Made by a program: the position numbers and the translations under genes. This document shows, piece after piece, positions 28,087-36,241 of a stretch of 64,000 bases of DNA. Each line of letters begins with the position of its first letter. The stretch's first letter is position 1. The notes beneath the pieces were generated by a model, which was given only the letters and a program-made list of their open reading frames with translations, had not been told where the DNA came from and did no database searches. Source of the stretch: Vescimonas sanitatis (GTDB lineage: Bacteria > Bacillota > Clostridia > Oscillospirales > Oscillospiraceae); contig NZ_JBMGPW010000001.1 in the NCBI RefSeq assembly GCF_049060325.1, forward strand, positions 372,001-436,000, in the 5' to 3' direction.

Positions 28087-30207
28087 ATGTCAAGGACTTC
28101 AAAGATTACAGCACTCTATGAGCGTTTATCAAGAGATGATGACCTCAATGGTGAGTCAAATTCAATCACCAACCAAAAGAAATACTTGGAAGATTATGCT
28201 CGCAGAAATGGGTTCACGAATATTCGCCATTTTACTGACGATGGTTTTTCGGGTGTGAATTTCAATCGTCCGAGTTTTCAAGAACTGATTAAGGAAGTAG
28301 AAGCAGGAAATGTCGCAACGATTATTGTTAAGGATATGAGCCGATTAGGACGAAACTATCTGCAAGTCGGCTTTTATACGGAAGTTCTGTTCCCACAGAA
28401 AGATGTCCGTTTTCTTGCAATAAACAACAGTATTGACAGCAACAATGCTTCGGATAATGACTTTGCCCCGTTTTTGAATATAATGAACGAGTGGTATGCC
28501 AAAGACACAAGCAATAAAATCAAGGCTGTATTTGATGCCCGTATGAAAGACGGAAAGCGATGTAGCGGTTCTATTCCCTATGGATATAACCGATTAGCAA
28601 CCGACAAACAAACGCTTGTCGTTGACCCTGTGGCTTCTGAGGTGGTAAAGCGTATCTTTCTGCTTGCCAACGAGGGCAAAAGTCCGAGAGCAATCGCTGA
28701 ATTGCTTACCGAAGAAAAGGTTTTAATTCCGGCAGCACACGCAAAGGAATATCACCCCGAACAGTATAATGGAACGAAGTTTTCAGACCCATATACTTGG
28801 GGAATGTCAACCATAAGAGCGATTTTGAGCAGACAGGAATATCTTGGTCATACTGTTTTGCGTAAGTCGGTCAGCACCAATTTCAAACTGCACAAAAGGA
28901 AAAATACCGATGAAGATGAACAGTATGTATTTTATAATACGCACGAGCCTATCATCTCGCAGGAACTTTGGGACAGCGTTCAGAAGCGAAAGAAACGAGC
29001 CAACAGAACAGCGGCAAGAGGAACGCACAGCAATCGTTTAAGCGGTTATCTGTTCTGTGCTGACTGTGGCAGAAGAATGACCTTGCAAACGCATTACAGT
29101 AAAAAAGACCGTTCGTTACAGTATTCTTACCGTTGCGGTGGGTATGCCAGCAGAGTAAACTCCTGCACTGCCCATTCGATTAGTGCTGATAATGTTGAAG
29201 CCTTGATATTATCGACTGTAAAACGATTATCAAGATTTGTTCTGAATGACGAAGAAGCCTTTGCAAAGGAACTTCAAGTATTGTGGAACGAAAAGCAGAC
29301 AGAAAAGCCAAAGCACAATAAATCGGAGTTGCAGCGTTTTCAGAAGCGATACGATGAACTGTCAAAACTTATTCGTGGGTTGTATGAAAATCTTGTTTCG
29401 GGATTACTGCCCGAAAGACAGTACAAGCAACTAATGAAGCAGTATGATGATGAGCAGGCTGAACTGGAAACGAAAATTGAGGAAATGCAAAAGGAACTGA
29501 CCGAAGAAAAGGCGAATACGGTTGATATTAAGCATTTCATTTCTTTGATACGCAAGTGCAAAGAGCCGACAGAAATTTCCGATTTGATGTTTGCCGAACT
29601 CATTGACAAGATTGTGGTTTATGAAGCAGAGGGTGTGGGAAAAGCAAGGACACAAAAGGTTGATATTTATTTCAACTATGTGGGGCAGGTCGATATTGCC
29701 TACACAGAAGAAGAACTTGCTGAAATCAAGGCACAGGAAGAACAGATTGAAATGGAACGACTGGCAAAACAGCGTGAGCGTGAAAAAGTTTACCGAGAGA
29801 AGCGAAAGGCGAAAAAACTCGCTGAAAACGGTGGAGAAATCGTAAAAGCAAAGGTATGCCCCCATTGTCAAAAGGAGTTTGTACCTACAAGCAACCGACA
29901 GATATTCTGTTCAAAGGATTGTTGCTATCAGGCAAGGCAAGACCAAAAGAAAGCCGACAGAGAAGCAGAAAAAGGAAATCATTATTATCGTCAGCGTGTC
30001 TGTGCTGTGTGTGGCAGTACCTACTGGCCTACACACAGTCAGCAGAAATTCTGTTCCGAAGAATGTCAAAAACAAAATCACAACGAAAAATCTTTGGAAT
30101 TTTACCATAAGAAGCAAAAGGAGAAATCAAAATGCAAAGATTTATTACAGACGAAAGAACCGGTATCCAGTACGAACTCATCGGAGATTATTACTATCCC
30201 TGCTTGA
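28087..30207 (+). CDS. tnpX: TnpX large serine recombinase
   Basis: The 706-residue protein is nearly the length of Tn4451 TnpX (707). The N-terminal resolvase domain has ALYERLSRDDD with catalytic Ser15, then IIVKDMSRLGRNYLQVG. The recombinase domain follows, with a zinc ribbon CADCGRRM and a coiled coil at about residues 420-490. The C-terminus has two further C4 finger-like units (VCPHCQKEF, then VCAVCGSTYW). It excises and inserts the element via a circle. GAAAGGAGG precedes the ATG. The end overlaps tnpV by 76 bp. Confidence 0.95.
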   Translation: MSRTSKITALYERLSRDDDLNGESNSITNQKKYLEDYARRNGFTNIRHFTDDGFSGVNFNRPSFQELIKEVEAGNVATIIVKDMSRLGRNYLQVGFYTEVLFPQKDVRFLAINNSIDSNNASDNDFAPFLNIMNEWYAKDTSNKIKAVFDARMKDGKRCSGSIPYGYNRLATDKQTLVVDPVASEVVKRIFLLANEGKSPRAIAELLTEEKVLIPAAHAKEYHPEQYNGTKFSDPYTWGMSTIRAILSRQEYLGHTVLRKSVSTNFKLHKRKNTDEDEQYVFYNTHEPIISQELWDSVQKRKKRANRTAARGTHSNRLSGYLFCADCGRRMTLQTHYSKKDRSLQYSYRCGGYASRVNSCTAHSISADNVEALILSTVKRLSRFVLNDEEAFAKELQVLWNEKQTEKPKHNKSELQRFQKRYDELSKLIRGLYENLVSGLLPERQYKQLMKQYDDEQAELETKIEEMQKELTEEKANTVDIKHFISLIRKCKEPTEISDLMFAELIDKIVVYEAEGVGKARTQKVDIYFNYVGQVDIAYTEEELAEIKAQEEQIEMERLAKQREREKVYREKRKAKKLAENGGEIVKAKVCPHCQKEFVPTSNRQIFCSKDCCYQARQDQKKADREAEKGNHYYRQRVCAVCGSTYWPTHSQQKFCSEECQKQNHNEKSLEFYHKKQKEKSKCKDLLQTKEPVSSTNSSEIITIPA

Positions 30208-30509
30208 CGATAGAAAACGAAGAACCGCCCACTCTCACAAAATACGGAAGAATGAGGGAAAGATATTTAAGGGAACACAGGAAAATCTTGTATATCAATC
30301 TGCTTACAAGCGGAAAGTTATATGAACACCTTGCCGATATTGATACTTCGGCGTGTGATATGGCGGAGTATCTGATAAAGGAAATGGCAAGAAAGCAGGG
30401 TGTGACGGAAGAACTGAAAGGAAAGGATATGATGAAATGGATAGGATTGATGAACAATATCCGAGCCTGTGCAGATGAGATTGTATTGAACGATATTGTG
30501 TATTCTTAA
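30132..30509 (+). CDS. tnpV: Transposon accessory protein TnpV
   Basis: The 125-residue protein with TKYGRMRERYLREHRKILY and GVTEELKGKDMMKWIGLMNN is typical of TnpV, encoded just after tnpX in Tn4451-type elements. AAAAGGAG precedes the ATG. Its exact role is not settled; excisionase-like help to TnpX is one idea. It is homologous to the nested ORF at 20719-21072. Confidence 0.9.
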   Translation: MQRFITDERTGIQYELIGDYYYPCLTIENEEPPTLTKYGRMRERYLREHRKILYINLLTSGKLYEHLADIDTSACDMAEYLIKEMARKQGVTEELKGKDMMKWIGLMNNIRACADEIVLNDIVYS

Positions 30510-30529
30510 TAGCATACCAGCCGAAAAGG

Positions 30530-30562
30530 AACTGCTGTCTTAACGGATGGCAGTTTTTCTTT
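30530..30562 (+). terminator. Intrinsic terminator after tnpV
   Basis: AACTGCTGTC (30530-30539) pairs with GATGGCAGTT (30546-30555), with two wobbles, followed by a T-rich run. Confidence 0.75.
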
Positions 30563-30616
30563 TTCGGGAAGTATTTAAGAAGTTATTAAGTCGTGAGTAT
30601 AATCGAAGTGGCTAAG

Positions 30617-30645
30617 TTGAAAAATTCACAAAAATATGGTACAAT
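30617..30645 (+). promoter_or_regulatory. Sigma-A promoter of the resistance operon
   Basis: TTGAAA 30617-30622 and TACAAT 30640-30645 have exactly 17 bp between them. The first gene of the AT-rich segment starts at 30694. Confidence 0.8.
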
Positions 30646-30693
30646 ACGTCTAAATCAGCGAGATAAATCCGAAGTTGTGGAGGTAAAATATAG

Positions 30694-30933
30694 ATGAATC
30701 AAGGTAGATTTTATGCACTAATCAGAGATGATTTAACTTTATCAAAATATGATGGTGGTAAATGGGCATTAGAAAATATGGATTCAAATTATAATGATGT
30801 TATTAAAAATGCTATGGAAGATTATTTAAGTGATACAAATAATAGTTATGATAATACAAGATTAAAGGAATTTGCTGGGGAAGCAATTAGTTTAATTAAT
30901 GATTGTGTAAATACTAATAAAATTAGAAAATAA
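30694..30933 (+). CDS. Hypothetical protein of the AT-rich resistance segment
   Basis: The 79-residue acidic protein MNQGRFYALIRDDLTLSKYDG has no motif I recognise. GTGGAGG stands before the ATG. Codon use is very A/T-rich, like the two resistance genes that follow, and unlike the transposon or ICE genes. It is the first gene of the operon. Confidence 0.6.
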   Translation: MNQGRFYALIRDDLTLSKYDGGKWALENMDSNYNDVIKNAMEDYLSDTNNSYDNTRLKEFAGEAISLINDCVNTNKIRK

Positions 30934-30956
30934 AATAGTAGATGGAGTTGAGATAG

Positions 30957-31385
30957 ATGGAATATAAATTATTAGAAGAACAAGATTTGGAACTTATGCT
31001 AGATTTTGTTGATGATGAAAATACAAAATATAATGTAGATGTTTTAAAAAAATTTATAGATAATAAAAATGATTTTGGATTTATTGCAAAGATAAATAAT
31101 AAGATAGTAGGTTTTGCTTTTGGTTATATTTTATTAAAACCAGATGGAAGAAAAGTATTCTATCTTGACGCTATTGATGTTATGCCAGACTTTCAAGGCA
31201 AAGGTTATGGAACAGGTTTAATATCATTTGCTCGTGATTATGCTAAAACTATTGATTGTTATGAAATGTTTTTAATAACAAATAGAAGTAATATTTCTGC
31301 TTGTAAATGTTATGAAAAAGCAGGAGGAATAAATGACGCAGATGATGAAGTAGTGTATGTGTATGATTTTAGGGAGGAAAATTAA
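30957..31385 (+). CDS. GNAT acetyltransferase, possibly AAC(3)-I-like
   Basis: The 142-residue protein has the acetyl-CoA motif VMPDFQGKGYGTGLISFA near residues 78-95 and ends NISACKCYEKAGG with DDEVVYVYDF. The fold is complete for a single-domain GNAT enzyme. The C-terminal pattern recalls aminoglycoside 3-N-acetyltransferases of type I, but I cannot confirm the substrate. It is translationally coupled (TAATG) to the bifunctional aminoglycoside gene, which favours a drug target. Confidence 0.75.
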   Translation: MEYKLLEEQDLELMLDFVDDENTKYNVDVLKKFIDNKNDFGFIAKINNKIVGFAFGYILLKPDGRKVFYLDAIDVMPDFQGKGYGTGLISFARDYAKTIDCYEMFLITNRSNISACKCYEKAGGINDADDEVVYVYDFREEN

Positions 31386-32839
31386 TGGAAATAGTACAAG
31401 ATAAAATAAGAATAAGAACTTTGACAAATGATGATTTTCCTTTAATGCTAAAATGGTTAACTGATGATAGAGTATTAGAATTTTATGGTGGTAGAGATAA
31501 AAAATATACATTAGAATCATTAAAAGAGCATTATACTGAAAAATGGGAAGATGAAGTATTTAGAGTAATTATAGAATATGATAATGTTCCTATTGGATAT
31601 GGACAAGTATATAAAATGTATGATGAACTTTATTCTGATTATCATTATCCAAAAACAAATGAAATAGTTTATGGAATGGATCAGTTTATAGGAGAACCTG
31701 AATATTGGAGTAAAGGCATTGGCTCAAAATATACAAAAATGATTTTTGAGTTTTTAAAAAAAGAAAGAAATGCTAATGCAGTTATTTTAGACCCTCATAA
31801 GAATAATCCAAGAGCAATTAGGTCATATCAGAAATCTGGATTTAGAATAATTGAAGATTTGCCAGAACACGAGTTGCACGAGGGTAAAAAAGAAGATTGC
31901 TATTTAATGGAATATAGGTATGATGATAATGTTACAAATGTTAAAGCAATGAAATACTTAATAGAACATTACTTTGAAGATTTTAAAGTTGAAAGTATTA
32001 AGGTAATTGGTAGTGGATATGATAGTGTAGCATATTTAGTAAATGGAGAATACATATTTAAAACAAAATTTAGTGCTAATAAGAAAAAAGGATATGAAAA
32101 AGAAAAAGCAATTTATGATTTCTTAAATCAAAGATTAAATACTAATATAAAAATACCAAATGTAAAATATTCATATTTTAGTGATGATATTTCTATATTA
32201 GGTTATAAAGAAATAAAAGGAACTTTTTTAACACCAGAAATATATTTTGCTTTATCAAAAGAAAAGCAAGAATTATTAAAGCAAGATATTGCTATGTTTT
32301 TAAGACAAATGCACGATTTAGATTATAGTGAAATAAGTTTGTATACGATAGACAATAAACAAAATGTTTTGGAAGAATATCAATTACTCAAAGACACAAT
32401 ATATGATAGTCTTACTGATATTGAAAAACAATATGTAGAAGACTTTATGCAAAGATTACATAGTACAACTATATTTGATGGTAAAAAATGCTTATGCCAT
32501 AATGATTTTAGTTGTAATCATTTATTACTTGATGATGAAAATAGATTATGTGGTGTAATAGATTTTGGAGATTCTGGAATTATAGATGAATACTGTGATT
32601 TCATATATTTACTAGAAGATAGTGAAGAAGAAATTGGTGTATCTTTTGGAGAAGATATATTAAGATTATATGGTAATATTGATATTTCAAAAGCGAAAGA
32701 ATATCAAGATGTAGTAGAACAATATTATCCTATTGAAACTATTGTATATGGTATTAAAAATAATAGACCTGATTTTATAGAAAAAGGTAGAAAAGAGATT
32801 TATATAAGAACTCGCAAAGATGAAAAATTAAGGAAGTGA
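31385..32839 (+). CDS. aac(6')-aph(2''): Bifunctional aminoglycoside enzyme related to AAC(6')-Ie-APH(2'')-Ia
   Basis: The 484-residue protein aligns end to end, from memory, with the 479-residue enzyme of Tn4001. The N-terminal acetyltransferase (residues 1-180) has RTLTNDDFPLMLKWLTDDRV and YWSKGIGSKYTK. The C-terminal phosphotransferase (about 180-484) has GSGYDSVAYLVNGEYIFKTK, the catalytic loop CHNDFSCNHLLLD and IDFGDSGIIDEYCDF. Many conservative changes and a longer C-terminus (RKDEKLRK) show it is a distinct variant. The classical enzyme modifies gentamicin, tobramycin, kanamycin and amikacin. All catalytic motifs are intact. Confidence 0.93.
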   Translation: MEIVQDKIRIRTLTNDDFPLMLKWLTDDRVLEFYGGRDKKYTLESLKEHYTEKWEDEVFRVIIEYDNVPIGYGQVYKMYDELYSDYHYPKTNEIVYGMDQFIGEPEYWSKGIGSKYTKMIFEFLKKERNANAVILDPHKNNPRAIRSYQKSGFRIIEDLPEHELHEGKKEDCYLMEYRYDDNVTNVKAMKYLIEHYFEDFKVESIKVIGSGYDSVAYLVNGEYIFKTKFSANKKKGYEKEKAIYDFLNQRLNTNIKIPNVKYSYFSDDISILGYKEIKGTFLTPEIYFALSKEKQELLKQDIAMFLRQMHDLDYSEISLYTIDNKQNVLEEYQLLKDTIYDSLTDIEKQYVEDFMQRLHSTTIFDGKKCLCHNDFSCNHLLLDDENRLCGVIDFGDSGIIDEYCDFIYLLEDSEEEIGVSFGEDILRLYGNIDISKAKEYQDVVEQYYPIETIVYGIKNNRPDFIEKGRKEIYIRTRKDEKLRK

Positions 32840-32843
32840 TGAT

Positions 32844-32906
32844 ATGGTTAAAAACTATCCGGAAGAAGTAGAAGAACAAGTTGATAAAATAAAGAAAGTT
32901 TTATAA
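32844..32906 (+). CDS. Possible 20-codon ORF after the resistance gene
   Basis: ATG-VKNYPEEVEEQVDKIKKVL-TAA starts 4 bp after the resistance gene, in the same AT-rich composition, with AGGAAG before it. It is probably a remnant of a truncated gene and not functional. Confidence 0.3.
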   Translation: MVKNYPEEVEEQVDKIKKVL

Positions 32907-32918
32907 ATGGTGGTACAA

Positions 32919-33050
32919 ATGGATATATATGATTTAATGAAACAAGTTAATGACGCATTCAATCAAAGATACTGTTTCAGCAGTAAAAGAAAAAATAGTA
33001 AGCGGTACGGCTTTACTATTTTAGACAATCCCAGTTTGTCAGTATCTTAA
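32919..33050 (+). pseudogene. Possible 43-codon ORF at the edge of the AT-rich segment
   Basis: The frame MDIYDLMKQVNDAFNQRYCF runs into SKRKNSKRYGFTILDNPSLSVS. Base composition shifts within it (about 32990-33010), as expected where a broken resistance-segment gene meets transposon DNA. No homology is recognised. Confidence 0.35.
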
Positions 33051-33064
33051 ATAGAATATATGTG

Positions 33065-33098
33065 ACAGAAAACATCGTAGAAATACGGTGTTTTCTGT
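33065..33098. other. 15-bp hairpin with GAAA tetraloop
   Basis: ACAGAAAACATCGTA (33065-33079) pairs with TACGGTGTTTTCTGT (33084-33098), with one wobble, around GAAA. The following sequence is not T-rich, so it is either a weak bidirectional terminator or a structured element. The rest of 32906-33276 holds only the small ORFs above and no gene. Confidence 0.7.
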
Positions 33099-33275
33099 TA
33101 CCCAAAACCCCACAATTTCATACATAACCACAGGTTAGTACGAATACCTTGTGTGATTTTTTGAAAGGCTTAGAAAGGCAATTTTGCCCGATTTTCGCCC
33201 CGAAAAATGACAGAAACAAGGCAGTAAGTATCTTCCCTGTGGTTTTTTTGTTTTCAGGCGGAAAGGAGGATTGAT

Positions 33276-33467
33276 ATGCCGAGAATGAGCAAGAAACGGA
33301 AACAAGAGTGGGCGTTGTTTCTGAATGAAAGAAATCGCATTACCTACAACGAACTTTGCAGAAAGTGCAGTAATGACTGCAAGCAGAGTTTCCGCTGTAT
33401 CGTAGTGCTTTGCCCGAAGTATTTATCGAAAAGGAGAACGAAGAACAATGAAGCAGACGGAAAATGA
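33276..33467 (+). CDS. Small Cys-containing transposon protein
   Basis: The 63-residue protein MPRMSKKRKQEWALFLNERNRI contains ELCRKCSNDCKQSFRC, a possible zinc knuckle. GAAAGGAGG stands before the ATG. It overlaps the tnpY-like gene by 20 bp. Such small proteins precede the ATPase gene in related elements; the function is unknown. Confidence 0.65.
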   Translation: MPRMSKKRKQEWALFLNERNRITYNELCRKCSNDCKQSFRCIVVLCPKYLSKRRTKNNEADGK

Positions 33468-34470
33468 AATGAATGTAAATGTACCTCTTGAAGTTATCAA
33501 GGCAAGTGAAATCGAACCGAAAGAAGTGAAATGGCTGTGGTATCCGTATATTCCGTTCGGCAAGGTTACGCTGTTGCAGGGCGATCCGGGCGATGGAAAA
33601 AGCAAGTTAATGCTTTCCATTGCCGCCCTACTCTCTAAGGGCGAACCTCTGCCCTTTACTGAAACGGAAGAAACCGAGCCTATGACTATCATCTATCAGA
33701 CAACGGAAGATGACGCAGACGATACGGTAGTACCCCGATTTAATTCAGCCGGTGGGAATGGAGAAAATCTTATCTTCATCAAGGAAGATGAAAAGTCTTT
33801 ATCCTTTGGGGATAACCGTATTGCTGAAGCAATCGAAAGGTATCACGCAAAACTTTTAATTCTTGACCCGATGAGTTCCTATATCGGAGAGAACTGTTCA
33901 ATGAACAATGCCAACGAAACACGAGCAGAGTTTAATCATCTGATTGCGGTTGCGAAGAATACTGGCTGTGCAATCGTGATTATCGCTCATATGAACAAGA
34001 TGAGAGATACCAATCCACTTTATCGTACCAATGGTTCTATTGATATTGCGGGTGCTGCAAGAAGTATTCTTGCAATCACACGCACACCGAACAAAGAAGC
34101 ACCAGCGGAAAGATATATGGTGCAAGTGAAATCCAACCTTGCCCCGACAGGCTCTGCAATTCTCTTTGAGGTTGCAGAAAAAGGAGTGGACTTTATCTCT
34201 GAAATGGAAATGACAGCAGAAGAAGCGTTCCAATCCCTTGCCCCTAAAATGGGCAGACCGAACGATAAGGAAATCAAGGCAAAAGAATTTCTTTTGGAAA
34301 TGCTGAAAGACGGAGAAATGCTTTCTTCGGATTGCGAAGAAAGACTTGAAGCCGCAGGGTTCAAGAAATCGACCATCAAAAAGGCAAAGAAGAAAGCAGG
34401 AGTTATCTCCAAAAAGAAAGGCTTTCTGTGGTACTGGTCTTTGCCGATGGGCGATATACCGAGAGAATAA
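33448..34470 (+). CDS. tnpY: TnpY-like AAA ATPase (RepA-type helicase)
   Basis: The 340-residue protein has Walker A LLQGDPGDGKSKLML near residues 45-60, Walker B-like AKLLILDPMSSYIG near 135, and NTGCAIVIIAHMNKM, typical of RSF1010 RepA/DnaB-like hexameric ATPases. It may unwind or help mobilise the circular form. A C-terminal helical part (RLEAAGFKKSTIKKAKKKAGV) looks DNA-binding. Position corresponds to tnpY in Tn4451. Confidence 0.8.
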   Translation: MKQTENEMNVNVPLEVIKASEIEPKEVKWLWYPYIPFGKVTLLQGDPGDGKSKLMLSIAALLSKGEPLPFTETEETEPMTIIYQTTEDDADDTVVPRFNSAGGNGENLIFIKEDEKSLSFGDNRIAEAIERYHAKLLILDPMSSYIGENCSMNNANETRAEFNHLIAVAKNTGCAIVIIAHMNKMRDTNPLYRTNGSIDIAGAARSILAITRTPNKEAPAERYMVQVKSNLAPTGSAILFEVAEKGVDFISEMEMTAEEAFQSLAPKMGRPNDKEIKAKEFLLEMLKDGEMLSSDCEERLEAAGFKKSTIKKAKKKAGVISKKKGFLWYWSLPMGDIPRE

Positions 34471-34519
34471 TGCAGGCTGTCTGATGAGTGGACAGTCTGT
34501 TTTTATGATTGAGGTATCA

Positions 34520-34620
34520 TAAGGAGGTCAAGGGGGAACTCCCTTGCCCACGACATCTTTGCAGACGAAGTCTGAAAGTGTCATAGTGGGTTACACACAT
34601 TCAAAGAATGTTGTGTAATG
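34520..34620 (+). other. Candidate MobV-type oriT
   Basis: Just before mobV, GGGGGAACTCCC (34533-34544) is followed by CATAGTGGGTTACACAC (34582-34598). The core CATAGTG-GGTTACAC resembles the MobV nick region of pMV158 (TATAGTG-TGTTATAC). TTACACACATTC (34591-34602) forms a hairpin with GAATGTTGTGTAA (34606-34618). Position and motif fit; no nick site has been shown. Confidence 0.7.
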
Positions 34621-34650
34621 GCTTCGCCCCTGTCTGGAAAGGAGAGTAAA

Positions 34651-35916
34651 ATGGCAAAAACCAACAAGGCAGATATGAGTTGTGCAAGGGTAAAACAGTA
34701 CACCGCTTCTGATGTGAGCAAGGCGGAAAGGCACAACGAACGCAAGAATGAAACCTATGAAAATATGAATGTAATTGTGGAACGAATACCCTTTAATGTG
34801 CATTTCAAAAAACCGACTGCCCCGACCTATATGGAACAGTTAAAGCAGATGGAAACAGACGGGCAGGTGTCGCTTCGTGGGTTAAGGAAAGACGCAACAC
34901 TCTTTAATGAGATTGTGATTGATGTGAACACGATGTACTTCGAGCGTAACGGTGGTTATGAATACGCAAAGCAGTTTTATGAAGAAGCCTATCATTTCAT
35001 CGAAGAAAAATTCGGTGCTGACAATGTTATATCGGCAGTAATGCACGCTGATGAAATCAATGTAGCGGCAACCGAAGAACTTGGAAAAGAGGTTTACCAC
35101 TATCATCTTCACGCTATGGTTCTGCCTGTGGTGGAGAAAGAAATCTTATGGAGTAAGCGTTGCAAAGACCCCGAACTGCGAGGAACGGTCAAGGCGGTTG
35201 TTAATCAGATAAGCCATTCAAAGAAATGGAAATCGGATATTCCGCTGACCGATGAAAAAGGAAATCCATTGCTAAGAAAGAACGGGAAACCGATGTTCCG
35301 AGCTTCGTACAGCATACTGCAAGATGAGTTGTTTCACTATATGACGGAACAAGGGTTCAAAGGCTTTCAGCGTGGCGAATACGGAAGTACGGCAGAGCAT
35401 TTGACTTCCCTGCAATATCAAATCAAACAGGATAAAGAGCGATTGGAGAAGTTGCAGAAGCGTATTCAAAAGGAACAGGTTAAGTATGAGCCTGCCCGTC
35501 ATATTTCCAAAACCTTAAACGAGATTGACAGTATGGGGCAGAAAACAATCACAGGTAAAATGGCAATCTCCAAAGAGGATTATTCTGAGCTGACTTCCCT
35601 TGCCAAAGAGGGCATTACCAGTCGTGCGGAAATCAATAAATTGGAGCAGAGTGCAAATTATTACCGACAGAAATATTTTGACAGTGCAAATGCACTGGAA
35701 AGAATGAAAACCAAATACAACGAACTGAAAGAAAAGTGCAGACCTTTTCTTGAAGCGTTGGAGCATTTCCCCGAAGTTGCTAAACTTTTTACCGAAAAAG
35801 TGAAGCAACTTTTTTCTTTTAAGGAAGCACAGGAACGAGCCGAAAAAGAAGCAAGGGAAAAAGAAAGACAGGAGCGTATCAAGGCACGAAGAAACAAGCG
35901 TGGTATGGAAAGATAA
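34651..35916 (+). CDS. tnpZ: MobV-family relaxase (TnpZ-like)
   Basis: The 421-residue protein has ARVKQYTASDVSKAERHNERKNETY at the N-terminus and the HUH metal motif VYHYHLHAMVLPV near residue 150, then a long coiled coil and a basic end (KARRNKRGMER). MobV relaxases nick oriT and start transfer of mobilizable elements using a helper's channel; here the ICE itself can supply it. AAAGGAGAG precedes ATG 34651; the longer frame from 34618 is less likely. Confidence 0.88.
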   Translation: MAKTNKADMSCARVKQYTASDVSKAERHNERKNETYENMNVIVERIPFNVHFKKPTAPTYMEQLKQMETDGQVSLRGLRKDATLFNEIVIDVNTMYFERNGGYEYAKQFYEEAYHFIEEKFGADNVISAVMHADEINVAATEELGKEVYHYHLHAMVLPVVEKEILWSKRCKDPELRGTVKAVVNQISHSKKWKSDIPLTDEKGNPLLRKNGKPMFRASYSILQDELFHYMTEQGFKGFQRGEYGSTAEHLTSLQYQIKQDKERLEKLQKRIQKEQVKYEPARHISKTLNEIDSMGQKTITGKMAISKEDYSELTSLAKEGITSRAEINKLEQSANYYRQKYFDSANALERMKTKYNELKEKCRPFLEALEHFPEVAKLFTEKVKQLFSFKEAQERAEKEAREKERQERIKARRNKRGMER

Positions 35917-36039
35917 CCATTTCCATTGTACTTGCAACTTAATGACTTCTTGATATGTTCAGATGAAACAGGCTGTATTTGTGGGGTGTTCTAAACGGAA
36001 TGCCCCACAGTCAATTTATGAAAAGGAGAAACGGACGAT

Positions 36040-36228
36040 ATGAAAGAAAACACTTTATCTTATACAACACGAATAGGTAAAACCACTTTTATTGTAAATG
36101 TGAAGCAATCGGAAAGTGCGAAGAAGCCTTTGAATACGGTGTTTCAAGAAATATGCAGACACGAGATGTTGGGAGATTTTTCAGCGGATAAATATTTGAA
36201 TTTAGAAAACTTACAAAAATCATCTTGA
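36040..36228 (+). CDS. tnpW: Transposon protein TnpW
   Basis: The 62-residue protein MKENTLSYTTRIGKTTFIVNV, then TVFQEICRHEML, matches the TnpW family, located last in Tn4451. The function is unknown. Its stop lies 13 bp from the element end, and its last codons contain the TTGACA of the circle promoter. Confidence 0.85.
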   Translation: MKENTLSYTTRIGKTTFIVNVKQSESAKKPLNTVFQEICRHEMLGDFSADKYLNLENLQKSS

Positions 36229-36230
36229 CA
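36225..36230 (+). promoter_or_regulatory. -35 half of the circle-only tnpX promoter
   Basis: A consensus TTGACA overlaps the tnpW stop. No -10 follows at 17 bp in the integrated state, where the sequence is host-gene DNA. On circularisation it pairs with TATACT at 27891-27896. Confidence 0.85.
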
Positions 36231-36241
36231 AACTCGTTCCC

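Larger units (their letters stand above)
27885..36241 (+). mobile_element. Tn4451-family mobilizable transposon carrying aminoglycoside resistance, 8.36 kb
   Basis: GAGGG at 27885-27889 and again at 36242-36246 marks the insertion; it includes the GA dinucleotide used by TnpX. Both flanking reading frames meet at the same codon (GAG, Glu), so excision restores the host gene. Gene order tnpX, tnpV, resistance genes, tnpY-like, mobV (tnpZ) and tnpW parallels Tn4451, where the passenger gene is catP. Base composition falls from the ICE's high GC to intermediate in the transposon genes and very AT-rich in the resistance segment, showing at least two layers of transfer. Confidence 0.92.

Noticed and set aside
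34591..34618. Intrinsic terminator before mobV
   Set aside because: The inverted repeat has no T-run and sits next to a MobV-type nick-like motif, so it is better read as part of oriT.
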